DNA of 64,000 nucleotides from Chinchilla lanigera. Its lineage: Eukaryota; Chordata; Mammalia; Rodentia; Chinchillidae. Positions 33,988 to 45,520 of the stretch are shown here, piece by piece. The notes below the pieces were generated by a model. That model had not been told where the DNA came from and ran no database searches. It saw only the letters and a program-made list of their open reading frames with translations. Location of the stretch: the NCBI RefSeq assembly GCF_000276665.1, contig NW_004955405.1:17806437-17870436 (forward strand), written 5' to 3'. The translations under genes were made by a program, and so were the position numbers. The first letter of the stretch is position 1. Each line of letters begins with the position of its first letter.

Positions 33988-34266
33988 GTAAGGCAGGGGA
34001 CTATGGCAGGGCCACCTCGGCGGTGCCTGAGCGCTGGAATCTGTTACAAAGATTTTCTTCTCGCTGCACTTGGATTTTGGTGGTGGGAGACCTAGGGAGG
34101 GATCCCGGGTGGCCTATTGTGAGAAACAGGAGGACCACATGTGCATCGCTTGGAGAAGCACTTTGCACAGCGCTGGTGATTCAGGCTGGAGTTGATACTG
34201 GGCATCCCCCATCTTCTCCTTCCGCATTCTTTCTCTTGTTATCTCTCCTCAGTCCTCCACCCCAGT

Positions 34267-34270
<4 letters not shown>

Positions 34271-34321
<51 letters not shown>

Positions 34322-34362
34322 AATCTCTCTGTCTCTGTTTCTCTCTCACTGTTTCTCTGTTT

Positions 34363-34403
<41 letters not shown>

Positions 34404-34453
34404 TCTCCCTGTGTCTCTCTGCCTCTCTCCTTTCTCTCTCTTCCTCCTCCTCT
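34271..34453. repeat. Long (CT)n microsatellite
   Basis: A pure CT run of 48 bp (34,271-34,318) is followed by about 135 bp of imperfect CT/TCTG/CCCT units. A plus-strand frame across it reads as long S-L alternation, which is an artefact. It lies about 280 bp into the putative first intron. Confidence 0.95.
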
Positions 34454-36030
34454 AAGCTCGAACAGGGTTTCTTCCCTAGAGAGGATTGCTTTTCTTAGAG
34501 GGAAGAGGATAATGAAGATACCTTTGGCGAGGTGGGGGCGGGGGGTGCGCAAAATAAACTACAAGCCCTGTGAAAATTTGAGTACAGAAAACAAACTGAA
34601 TAAAGAATTACACTGAAGAAGGGAGTAGACCAGCCAGCCAGCTCCGGCTGTCAGAGAGAGAAGCATCAAGTTTAACTTGATCTCCTCCTTGAAAGAGGCT
34701 CTGTCTCTCACTTGATCGGTTCAAATGGAACAAAAATAAACCGGCAGTACATCCCACTTTCAACTGCTAAATTGCTGTTGCTTTTAAGTGCCAACCATCT
34801 GACTTTTCCTGTTTCCATCCGTCCTGTCGGGCTGATATTGTGGTATTCCACACCAGTGTTAATATCTGAACTCTGAGAGTACTTGAGTTAAAAAACAAAA
34901 AGCAGAACAAAAACAGATTACGGCTTTGTTGAGGTTGTTTGACAGGGGTTTTATACGGGGGAAAGCAAAAATATGTGAAGTTTGAAAAGATTTATAAGTG
35001 ACACCAGCATGATCAGGAGCCTTGGAATTCTACTTTGAGAGAGCTGATCTAGTTGGCTTTGTGTGTACGTTGCTATTTACTTCTCAGATATTAACCCTTT
35101 GGTGAAATAAAGCAATGTTATCTTTTGTACTAAAGCTGTATTTGTGTATGAATTTTCATTTTCCTTTACCTTTGTCCTATCTGCTTGAATTTTATTGCAC
35201 AGATATCAAACTCATGCTTTGGCTCATTTTCCTTGAATATGAGAATACTTAAAGGATATGAGATGATGTTTATGCAATCTGAACATTCCCTTTAGAAGAC
35301 ACATGGAGAGGCTCAGATGGCCACAAATCTTGTACTGGGACGAAGTTTGCAAAGTAATGGTAGAAAGATACCCTCACATTTCAAAGATGTGGAAAGGGAA
35401 AGCATTTTCCTTCTCTTCTCCTCTTGTTAAGAGAGAAAAAAAAAAAAGATATCAAAACAGCACCATGGCCCTGGCTGCCTGCATAATAGGTCAAGTAAAC
35501 AGAACTTATTGGACAGAGCCTTGACAACAGTTTCAACAGCCTTTAATTCCATCTTCTTTGATATTATGCATCAATGATAGCTAAGGGATTACTCTCAGAT
35601 GGGTAAAGGTAAAGAAAACTGTCTAGTAAGATGTACTGGGAAAGCAGTCCAAGTGGGTCCTGCAAAAGCACAGAAAAAGAAGTAGGCAGATGTTAGCATC
35701 TAGGTAAATCCTTTCCTTTGATTTATCAGGGGAATATCAAGTCTTACTTTTTTTTCACAAGATGTCTACTTGAGAAAAGAAAAAAAGGTCTTTTTTCTTA
35801 ACTCTGCCCCATCTTCCACACTAGTGGATACAGTGTAGAAAGTATTTCTTTCACCACATACATGATCTTTAACGTGTAAGTTTATACACAAACTTAGAGA
35901 GGAGCTGGTTTCATGGGTTATCCGTGTAATGTGCACTATTTTGGAAACCATTTTCCACTTGAGACAATTATCTTTCCTCTTAAACAGAATCATCTCACAA
36001 CATGCACGCAGCAAGAGTACATGTTCGCAT
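34454..36030. other. Start of putative intron 1, unassigned
   Basis: Composition falls back to AT-rich. No recognised repeat. A 73-codon frame at 35,303-35,524 has no homology I recognise. Confidence 0.45.
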
Positions 36031-36031
<1 letters not shown>

Positions 36032-36066
<35 letters not shown>

Positions 36067-36083
36067 GCATGCACACACACACA
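36032..36083. repeat. (CA)n microsatellite
   Basis: CA units at 36,032-36,064, interrupted by GGGCATG, then more CA units to 36,083. Frames over it read as H-T or V-C alternation on the two strands. Confidence 0.96.
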
Positions 36084-39039
36084 TGCATGATACATGCTTT
36101 CTTTCTAGGGCTTTGACATTTCAACGACTTTTTAAAAAATTTAGTGTCTCTGTTGAAAACTAACTCTAATTTTTAGAGGTGCCACCTTTTGGGCACAAGG
36201 ACAAAAAGGGCAATCACTTAATTACTTCATGTGTATGTACAACTGAATTAACAAGTTTAGACATGAAAGGACATGCAAAATGAAGCCAGCAGCTTTCCAT
36301 GTGAGTGAAATAAGGTTTTGTTTGCTTGTTTCTCTACTATCTTAGGAAAATGTGAAAGTTTGGCACGGTTTGTGATATTTATTTTCATCGGTCTTTGCAA
36401 ATGTTAATTGTAACAATAACATATATAAAAGATGCATTTTTGTACATAGTTTTTCACATACTTCTGAAAAATTAAGCTTTTATATTTTGAAAGTCAGAAC
36501 TAATTCCAGTACCCAGTGAATACATTGAGGCGAGATGCATTGCAGGAACGATACATTTTAGGACATTTTACCATGCCTTCCCACAATATTGTTTAGTATC
36601 ATGATTGCATATAATGTTCATGTTTTTCTCCCTTTAAAATGATGTTCTAGTAAATCTTACTAATGTTTCAAGGTAAACCTGATAATTATATTTTATGACA
36701 TTTTTTATCAGGACAACTATATAGGGGAAATCCTAAAATACTTATTTCACAAAAATACAACATGACAAAGATTTATTACTGAGTAGTTTTGAAACTCATT
36801 TCCTAATGGAGGATACTAGTTTATCAGGACAAATCATCAGATAGTTCTAATCAATAAATAGGAAAATGCAAAACATGATATTTATAAGATTTGCATATTA
36901 TATCTGATGCTAACTACCAATAGAACTAGAAGATACTAATTTGCCTAAACTATATTTGTAAAATGACTTTTAATATTAACAAATAAAATGCAGAATGTAC
37001 CAGAAACCTGAACGTTAACTTGAACTTATAACTAGCCTTCCATGTATTATAAACCTTGAACTTATAATACATGGAAGTAATATTAATTCATCACTTTTGA
37101 GATGAGCATATTAAATCAATTTAAAATAAATTTCCAAAATAGTCAATTAATCTTTAAAAATTCATACTTGGCACAGATAATTATATGAACCTGAAATACT
37201 TATAGCTGTTGTGATTTGTAGTTTATGCAAAAGCCAGCAAGAGTTATCATTAGTCTCAGACAAGAAAATAATATTTATTTTCATAGTGATAATAGTTATA
37301 TGACTTTGAGGGTAGAAAAAAACAAAGATAAAACAATTTGATTAGTTAACATAGAATTTTGGTACAATATTTTAAAAAACAGACTAAAATTGGACTTTCT
37401 GCCATGATATAATGTAATTATGAATGTTGCAAGCATTTTGCTAAATGATAATGGTTTTTAATTAAATATTTGATCTACTTGTGATTTTTTAGAAAGTTTT
37501 AAGTGATTTATTTGTTTTTAATGTATCTGAACTAAAAGTTTAATGTATAAAAGATACTTTCTGGCTGGATTTATTTTCATAAAAATTGGTCAAAGCTATT
37601 TAAATAGGGATGAAATATATATGGCAGTCTAAAAATTAATCTCAATTTGGATTTAAGGGTAGATGTACATATATAAGTATACTCTTGTATTTGTTTTTAT
37701 ATTCTAAAATTATATGATATTTTTAAATAGGATAAGATACTAACAGGATACACTCTGCTGAAACTAGGGGGGTATTCCTGAGAAAAGGACCAATTAAGGA
37801 ATGATAGTAATGCTTGGTGATGCTTTCAATGGCTCTTTGGTTAAAGGGTTAATAATACCCAGAGGCTAATAATAACTCTTAATGGGGGCCTAGACTACTG
37901 CCTATACAGACACCTGTGGTTTTGAGAAGTGATTTTTACATGTATCATTTTTTGAAACTATCCATACAAAACGATGCATCTCCAGGTACAGCTAACAAAA
38001 AAAAAGCACAATCATAATTTTATATGATTTGGATACAATGAGTGATAAAGTTCTATCTTTCCAATGCTTTTAATTGATAGTTCTTGCAATATTTGCATTA
38101 AGGTACACTTAATTTTTATATAAATGGACAACATGATTAGTACTTTTTTTGAGTTAGAGGGACATAGATTGATATCTTTACATTGGGTCCTTCCAGGAAT
38201 GATCAATATTTTCAGTAATGTTGAAAGTTGATTCAGACCTCTTCAGTGTGTCCATTTTCTTAACAGGAAATTTAATCCTTCCAAGTCAAACAACGATTTT
38301 TTCTTCCAATTTTCATGGGTTCCTGAGGGCCTATTTTTATATTGACTATATGATAAATTATCATACAAGAATATGCTAGTGTCTTTGTACTTGTATCTAT
38401 ATTATATTACAAGTTTATGTTATCTATTATAAACAGGATTGTCATCTTTTTGTAGCTATATGAATAAAACTGTAGCCTTTGCTTTATTAAAAATAAAAAC
38501 AATTTAAAATAATGAAATCATTGTTGTTATAGAAATAGCAAGCAGCAGAAATATTATTTTTCTAGTTTTCAACAGCCTTTAAAGTCCTGTTGTAAGGAAA
38601 CCTCTTTCTCCAATGATATCAAATTTTCATTAATTTAAAAACAATATCTAAGAGAATTCTGAAAGAAATTACAACCCTTTGTGGAGATAAAACAGCACAA
38701 TTACGGTAGTATTAGACATGAACTTTCTGTCACGTCTTTGAGAAGTACAAAGCAAATATTTTAATTTTTATTTCTCAAATAATTCTATTTGTCTCATTTC
38801 CATAATTTTTTGTGTATCTCAGCCTCCTGTTCTAATTCTTTAGGAGTATTTTAATTTCACTTGGAGTTAGTTTTCTCTTTGCAGACATACTCAGTGCTTG
38901 AAAGCAAGGTTGCTGCACTGATTTCCGTAATTCTCTAAAATGTATATGAGATAAGGTTAAAGTACGTCTTTCTGACTGTTGTTATTATAGAGAAACAAAC
39001 CTATATGCTACACGCATAAGTGAGTGAATCCACCGCAGA
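36084..39039. other. Repeat-poor intron-like sequence
   Basis: Nearly 3 kb with no recognisable transposon. It holds the perfect inverted repeat at 37,037-37,077 and a complex block at 37,735-37,960 ('ccaattaaggaatgatagta', 'ttaaagggttaataataccc', 'cagacacctgtggttttgag') with several TAAT cores and an E-box CACCTG. It could be regulatory; this is inference. Confidence 0.45.
37037..37077. repeat. Perfect 16-bp inverted repeat (hairpin)
   Basis: CTTCCATGTATTATAA (37,037-37,052) and its exact reverse complement TTATAATACATGGAAG (37,062-37,077) are separated by a 9-nt loop, ACCTTGAAC. CTTGAACTTATAA also occurs directly repeated just upstream, so the locus combines a short direct and an inverted duplication. 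Confidence 0.97.
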
Positions 39040-39230
39040 GTCCAGAGCTGAATGTGGCGTTGGGAAGTACGGTCTGGTGGGAGGAGGTGGAGCTCCCTTC
39101 TGTTGTTCTTTGGCTGCCACAGTTTGAACAGCTTTCCTCTCTGTGCGTGCCCTTCCAGCAGGGCCATTTCCACTTTGGAGCCAATTGATCATGAGCTAAC
39201 AAAGCAAAATATACTGGTCATTTCTGTACA
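39040..39230 (+). mobile_element. MaLR-type LTR fragment (sense)
   Basis: 'tctggtgggaggaggtggag', 'ctcccttctgttgttctttg', 'gctgccacagtttgaacagc', 'tttcctctctgtgcgtgccc', 'ggagccaattgatcatgagc' match the order of rodent MaLR LTRs. The usual 'ctgaaacctct...aataaa' end is missing or rearranged, so the copy is truncated. Confidence 0.65.
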
Positions 39231-39410
39231 TGTTCCATATATTTTATGGTTACTGTATTATGTACATAGGAAAGCATTTTAATAAAAAGAATCTGTGAAA
39301 AATCATTAAGCAGATGAAGACAATAAATGTCTTCTATTTCTTAGCTGTTTCTGCAAAATTAGAGGTGGAAAATTTCCATGTAGAATGAGAAATGGACTGT
39401 AAGCTAACTC

Positions 39411-39508
39411 TTTTTCTTTTTCTCTTCTTTTTGTACTGGGGAGCAAACCTAAGGCCTCGTGCATGCTAACTAAGCATGTGCTTTCCTACAGAGCTGTACT
39501 CCCAGCAC
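39411..39508 (-). mobile_element. Degraded ID-type SINE (antisense)
   Basis: 'ctttttgtactggggagcaa', 'acctaaggcctcgtgcatgc', 'aagcatgtgctttcctacag', 'agctgtactcccagcaccc' is the reverse complement of an older ID/tRNA-SINE body (B-box side first). Highly diverged; no clear flanking duplication. Confidence 0.75.
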
Positions 39509-40084
39509 CCATGCTTGCGTAAGACTCTGCTGGAGCTATTTTTTAAAGATACAATTTACTAAATTTTATGACGGTCCTGTGAAACATTTCCTCACATATA
39601 CCAACAGGAAGTACAAATACCATGCACAAAACATTTAGCTAAGTGCCTCAGTCAAGAATTAATTTCCGATTAGAATATCCAGTGAACCAAATCCAGGTAT
39701 GGTACTGAATCTTAGTTTTACTTTGTCTCAATGAACATGTTGCTTCATGAAGTATAACTTAATTAACAATTCTAAAATGCATAGAGTTCTAAAATGACTA
39801 CAGTGACTATATTTGTCAAAGGGCCTTACATAAGGGAAAGTAGTTATGTGTTGTTCCTTGGGATCAAGGCTTTCTTTTCTTTTTTAGGTAATCCACTTAT
39901 TAGTCAATGATAAAATGTGTACATGCACTCAAATACAACTGAAGAATTTTCAGTGTAAAATATCCTTGCCCGGTAACTGTTGAAGTGAGAAGTACTGTCT
40001 CTTCACCTTCCTCACCCTCCCTTTCCACACCATCATTTTAGTAATGTGGAAACAGAAAAGAAAGCAGCTAAGTCAGCCGCAGTC
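39509..40084. other. Unassigned intron-like sequence
   Basis: No repeat or coding signal recognised. Confidence 0.4.
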
Positions 40085-40230
40085 TTCTGGTGTGACACCA
40101 CACCGAGCTCTGGACTCAGCAGTGGATTCACCTACTTAGCATCCCCACGATCCAATTACCTTCCAAAAACCCAACCTCTGAACACATCAGCTTTTAGGGG
40201 GACATTTTAGAACTCAACCATAACAGGTTT
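40085..40230 (-). mobile_element. LTR (MaLR-like) remnant (antisense)
   Basis: 'catccccacgatccaattac', 'cttccaaaaacccaacctct', 'gaacacatcagcttttaggg', 'gggacattttagaactcaac', 'cataaca' resemble the antisense text of MaLR/MLT-type LTRs ('ccaattacctccca', 'gggggacac...caaaccataaca'). Subfamily cannot be set. Confidence 0.5.
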
Positions 40231-43200
40231 GCTAGTTAAAAGTACTCATTCTATTTTCATTGACATGGAAAACTAAAAAGCACTTGGAAGTACACAGGCA
40301 AAATATACACAGCTGTTCCAAACTCACATCAACACATTTAATATGTGAGGTGGCGTGTTATATAAGTTTTAGGGCTACTGGCAGAATAGGATTCCTTCCA
40401 TATACATATCTTACATGTTATCCAAGCAAAAGGTGAAGCTGTCAAACTGTGAGTCAGTATAGTATTTTTTACTTAACATCAGAGGATAAAGACAGAACAA
40501 TTGTAAAAATGACTTCCAAATCGTATTTCCAAAATCCATCTGTGTCTTGTGATAAAGACCCTCAAACATAAACATGCTTCATCCTATGATCACACAGATA
40601 ATGCAGAATTATTCTTTTCTGTAGGATCTTAGACACTATTTTGAAACATGATATTTAAGGTTGCTTTTAGGATGCATTCATATATAAATGTATTTTCATA
40701 TTTCATTTGTGCTTATTGCTTTTATAAAATATTGGATTTCATTGGGATATTTTCATACCTGCATTTAGGATGGACTGTTCATAAAGTATTTTAGGCATAA
40801 TTGTATGTGAGAGTTACAGCATACATAAACAACAATGTACTATCACAGCAGCAGTCAGTTCTTAATTACTAAAATATCAACTTGTAATTATTTGTCTCAC
40901 TGAAAAGGAGAAAGACCCAACTGAGTATGCTTTCCCCTCATAGTGTGCTAGTCTTCTCTAATCTACATAATACAAAGAGTGGATAAATTTTTGTTTATCA
41001 TCTATGAAATATGAAATACGAAAACGTCCCAACTGCTTTTTTTTGAGGAAAACAATCTAGAAATGCTATTTGAACACATGACAACAGGATTTGAAGCCAG
41101 GCCAAGTGGGATACCAGGTTATCAAGGCATAGCGGGGCTACTCTAGTAATGATGCTTTGAGTTAAGGAGACTAAGAAGAAAAATTGATACATGTTTTTCA
41201 GGAGAAAGACAAGGTAGTAAAGCACAGAAATCTGTTTCTGACTTGGAGTGGCTGCCAGATCCTAGTTTACAAGACTGGCTTTCTGCCTAATCCCTAGCAT
41301 TTTCATCAGATTTGAAGAATGACTGAAGCAAAGTATTGGGCCTTGGAACATATTTCTAGAGCATCAGGACCTCTTCTATAAATAGAATAAGCTCACTATC
41401 TCATTTTTTGACAAATATTCAGAATATAAGGTCACAAGTTTTATATTTAATACTACATAAACAGGATCACTGTATGTCTGAAAGTGCTTGGGTTTCAACT
41501 GTCTGTGTACAGGAAATTATTGTGTTAAAAGCTTAGTTAACAAAATGACATTACAAGTAAGTTGCCTATTTTTAGTGATTTTATTAAATTATAATGTTAA
41601 ATGTTAAAAGCCAACCAATCACCTTGAGCTACATCTCAGCCTAATCATTTTAAAAACTGACATTATAAAAGAAACCAAACATACCCTTAAACCAAAGCTG
41701 CCCTGCTTTTAAATAGTTTAAAGAAATAAAAAGTACTTGCTACTCAAGATTCCAATGATGTTGTTTTCAGAGGTCATAGACATTTTCTGAACAATTCCTA
41801 GACAATGTTAAAATAAATAGTGGTGGAGGACATGAGCCTACTCCTTCAGGAAAATGTAGAGGAGATAGGTTCTGTTATGCCTCTGAGAATCTATTTCATC
41901 ATTGATATATTGATCGCATAGCAATAATTTTATTTCTCTTAACTTCTGGACGTTTAAACCTGTACTTGTGCACTAAAGCATTTTACTGACCTCACTGCTT
42001 GAATAAAAGGGATTTGTTCAGCTCTCAGTCTGAGAATAACACAGCAACCCCGTTGCATTCTTTTCCTTAGATTTTCTTGTTTTCTCAGCCCTTCCTTTCT
42101 ACAGTCCCTTTCTGCTTTCCTTTTTGGCATTTTAACTTTACTTCTTTCACTGCTTTACTTTTAAAATCATATCTTTATGAATTACCTTTCTGTGCATTCA
42201 CCAAATGGAAGCTGGGTAGTCTTGACCTCGTAGTCATCTCTACCAGCTGCATTTAGTGTTTTGTCAACAAGTAAGAAATTTAATTCCCAATTTGTGTACA
42301 TTTTAGATTAGCTTCACAAAGCATATGTATAGATAAATAAAACTGAAGCCTTTGAATTTGTTGATGCAATTTGTGCTTTTAATTAGAATATGCTATCATT
42401 TGAGTGAGTTTAAGATCTGGCACAGAGAGGCTTATTGTTGATAATTTCCAGAGCAAAACTGATTGGGGGAGACACAATGATCATACCTTAAATCCAAAAT
42501 GTTAGATTGTAGTATTTAGAACTCTGTATTTTTTTATTTGCTTCTGCAATGGTTATGAGTTACTCTTTTCATGATAAGTGTATAGCAGTGTTGTTACCCT
42601 TTTCATTTATGTTGCCCAGTTTGACTGTGAGAATGGATTCTACAGGTACAGTGATGAAAAGTCGATTGTTAAGTTAGCTGTCTGCAATTACGTTCTTAAA
42701 AAAAACCTTTTAAATTATTTTGCTTATTGAATCATGCTGCCTGAGCATTTAATAAAGAAAACAGTATGTTTTGTAGTTATCTCCAAATATAAGAATTAAT
42801 AGTTTGTTCTTGGCTAACAAAAACACAAGTCTATCATCATCACTTAGAATCAGTCTTTATTGACCTCTTTGAAAAGATAAGGGAAATTTAATACGTTGTC
42901 ACTTCAGTGACTCAAAGTTTGAAATAAACTGTTTGTTTTTTAAAAATTATTCCAGAGAAACTTTCCAATCTGCAAGTGAAGGCACTAAGCTTGAGTTACT
43001 AACTCAGTTAGCCTTTAGTCATTGCTTTATCTCTCTGATGTTAGAAGAGTCATTTCATTTTTTTTTCTTATTTCTACACTAATTAGTTCTAAGCTAGCAT
43101 TCAGAGTGCAAAGAAATATGACTGGAATAATAAGTGTTGCAGCTTTGCTACTAGATTTTCAGTCTCATCTTTTATCACCCTCTTCATTGGTACTCACAAG

Positions 43201-43380
43201 CACAATTTCTCAGATTTCCTACTGTTATTAGAAGTTGTTCATTGCATTGTTACATTTCTGTTTCTATTCCATCACAGACCAGTTAAACATTTTACTCAAA
43301 AGAGTGTATAATCTCTAAGTATGACTCACCTGTAATGTGAAGTCCATCAGTTAGCAATCTGTGTTAAGAATCTAACACAT
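40231..43380. other. Unassigned intron-like sequence
   Basis: About 3.1 kb without secure repeats or exons. Open frames are short and overlap on both strands. Nothing specific can be supported. Confidence 0.45.
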
Positions 43381-43396
43381 TGCAATGTGAATTAAT

Positions 43397-43495
43397 TTTT
43401 TTGTTTGTTTGTTTTTCTTCCGGTACCGGGAATCAAACTCACGACCTGGAGCTTGCCAGACAGGTGCTGTGCTGCTGAGCTAAATCCCCAGCCCC
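43397..43495 (-). mobile_element. ID-type SINE, transitional subfamily, antisense
   Basis: Minus strand: GGGGCTGGGGATTTAGCTCA, GCAGCACAGCACCTGTCTGG, AGGTCGTGAGTTTGATTCCC, GGTACCGGAAG and a tail of (AAAC)n. It shares GGTCGTGAGTT and GTACCGG with the young copies but keeps the older CAGCACAGCACC segment. A 16-bp duplication with two mismatches flanks it (43,381-43,396 and 43,496-43,511). Confidence 0.92.
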
Positions 43496-43639
43496 TGCAA
43501 TGAGAATCAATATCACTGTCATTGTAGTTGATCTGATATAAGGAAATAGGACTTTTAATTAGGATGTATGCAAGATTATTTGAAGCACAGGATAGACATT
43601 AACAAGAACTGTTGGACATAGACAGGCTATTTAAAATCT

Positions 43640-43820
43640 CACTTCCTTTCATCAGCACTTCGTATTTTTGATTCTTCATGCCATTAACCCTACCAATGAC
43701 CCTATGAGATATCTGCTAAATTATCCATAATTTTTAATATTAACGTGATGGGTAAAGAATATTCAAGTAACTTATGTAGGTTTATAGTACATAATAGGAT
43801 GTGGAATCAAACTAAAGCCA
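43640..43820 (-). mobile_element. MIR SINE remnant (antisense)
   Basis: 'accctatgagatatctgcta', 'aattatccataatttttaat', 'gggtaaagaatattcaagta', 'acttatgtaggtttatagta' and 'tgtggaatcaaactaaagcc' follow the antisense MIR order (flat pair 'attatcccca...' then 'aagtaacttgcccaaggtca' then 'attcgaaccc'). Confidence 0.6.
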
Positions 43821-45231
43821 TCTATTTACAAAGACAATACTCAACTAAAATCAATCACTTTATCATTAGTAACATAAAAGTCAAATGAGGAAAATAGATG
43901 GTGGCCCAAAAGATGAATAAAAGAGACTAAAGAGGGACAGGCTGATTTATCCACTTCATTGTTTGGGGCAATAGAATCATCATGGTAATAAGATAGAGAC
44001 ATGGAACTTGGATTAGGGTTGACCGAGAACGATAAATTTGAGTAAGCTCTTTCACCACTAAAGGTGTTGTTCCTTCAAAAATACAAATATTATAAAATCT
44101 GATATTGTCTGCCACTCTGTTAATACATGATGATTTGACTTCTACCCCTTTCCTTTTTAATTCCAAGAACTCTTTCACATATTAAAATATTACATGACTC
44201 AAAGTGGCTTAAGCAGAAAAAAGTATTTCGAAGCTCAGGTGACCAGAAAGTCCAGGAATAGTCTGGCTACAGTCATACCTGCAAAAGAGAAATCAAGTCC
44301 TTCACTCAGGCCCTTTCTTTACAGTAGAAAGAATATTCCTAGAGAGGATAGTCTTATACCAGAAATCTTCATATAGAAATACAGTAATTTCTTTTTTCCC
44401 CCAAATTTATAGATACACTTGATTGGAACAACCTGGGACATTTGCCTCCATCCCACCACTGAAAAGGCTCTTGAAATAGAGTGTTTATCTAAACCTGAGT
44501 CTTGTGTCATCCTGGGTTTATGAGCTGGACATAGCATCTGTCTTACATGGAAAAGAGTTTTACTACAAGAGAGTAGATGGTGAGATAAAGGTAGGCTAAA
44601 GCAACAAATGTTAGGTCATAGGATTCAGGCAGTAAATCACCAAAGAGGGTGATGGTTGGCGTCAGTACTAATAGAGATTGCTCAGGGATCACTGTTATTC
44701 CTGACCCCAACCCCTGAGTTGATACTCCAGGGCAGATCCATGGAGTCCCAGCAAGGGTGCATGGTGTTTGAGAATACGAAAAGGCATGGTACTTAGAAAA
44801 TCGAAGCTATCGCCATTGTCAACAGATGTGAATGCATTCAGTACTCTAAAAACTACTATAATTATAGAAATATGAGAAGGTTATATACCAGAGCCTAAGT
44901 ATAATCTGTGGTTGAGTCTTTGCTTCACTTTTTTATGCAGTAGCCAGATATTTATAGGACTTAAACATATTTAGAGTGATCAGCTCAGTGGAGCTAAAAG
45001 CAACAAACTAAAGATATGTGCAGGGCCAACTGCATATAAAAGAGAATTTTTAATATTTGTTAGCTTTCTGAGGGAGAGAGCTATTCAAGGATGTTACCAT
45101 GTTTTATTCATACTTACCTTTACTCCTCATATAAGCTACAGGCTAAACACAACCCCTTTGTACAAAATAATATGTATATTTTCTTTGTAATATCCAGAAT
45201 TGCAAACAAAATATTGGATAATAGTGTATTT
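43821..45231. other. Unassigned intron-like sequence with one ancient-repeat-like block
   Basis: 44,190-44,300 ('ctcaaagtggcttaagcaga', 'aagtccaggaatagtctggc') resembles a common mammalian ancient repeat that I cannot name. The rest is unassigned. Confidence 0.35.
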
Positions 45232-45520
45232 CATCAGTAAGAGCAATTATGTGTCGGCCACTGCTTAAAAGCTGAGGATACAGAGGTAAATACAGCAAGC
45301 AAGTTCTCTGCTTTTAGGGAGCTTACGTCTAGAAGACAAGCAATTAACAACAACACAAAACACAACCACAATCGTGTCACACAGAGCGGTGAACACCACA
45401 AAATCGTAAAACGGTAACAAACACCACAGAGCAACAGTAAAAAGTGTGAGCAACCAAAATTATAGAACTTGAAAAGTGAGAGAAACAGGAACCTGAGCTC
45501 CCAGAGAATCATACTGATAC
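45232..45520 (-). mobile_element. L2 3'-end remnant (antisense)
   Basis: 'gtgtcggccactgcttaaaa', 'gctgaggatacagaggtaaa', 'tagggagcttacgtctagaa', 'gacaagcaattaacaac' match the antisense L2 order ('gtgccaggcactg', 'ggggatacagcagtgaac', 'ggagcttacattctag', 'gacaataaacaa'). Retains a few CpGs. Confidence 0.65.

Larger units (their letters stand above)
32380..34060. promoter_or_regulatory. CpG island
   Basis: The only GC- and CpG-dense block in the window. Composition switches sharply near 32,380 ('gtggagcggataatgcactc' then 'ccggagcccggtgcgctccg') and decays after 34,060. CpGs are frequent throughout, showing long-term lack of methylation-driven loss. CCAAT boxes occur at 32,755-32,759 (minus), 33,079-33,083, 33,506-33,510 (minus) and 33,539-33,543. 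Such islands mark promoters of broadly expressed or developmental genes. Several long open frames inside are by-products of high GC (stop-poor) composition. Confidence 0.92.

Noticed and set aside
34023..34616. 197-codon plus-strand open frame downstream of the CpG-island splice donor
   Set aside because: Most of it is a translation of the CT microsatellite (S-L alternation). It begins across the inferred splice donor and has no conserved motif.
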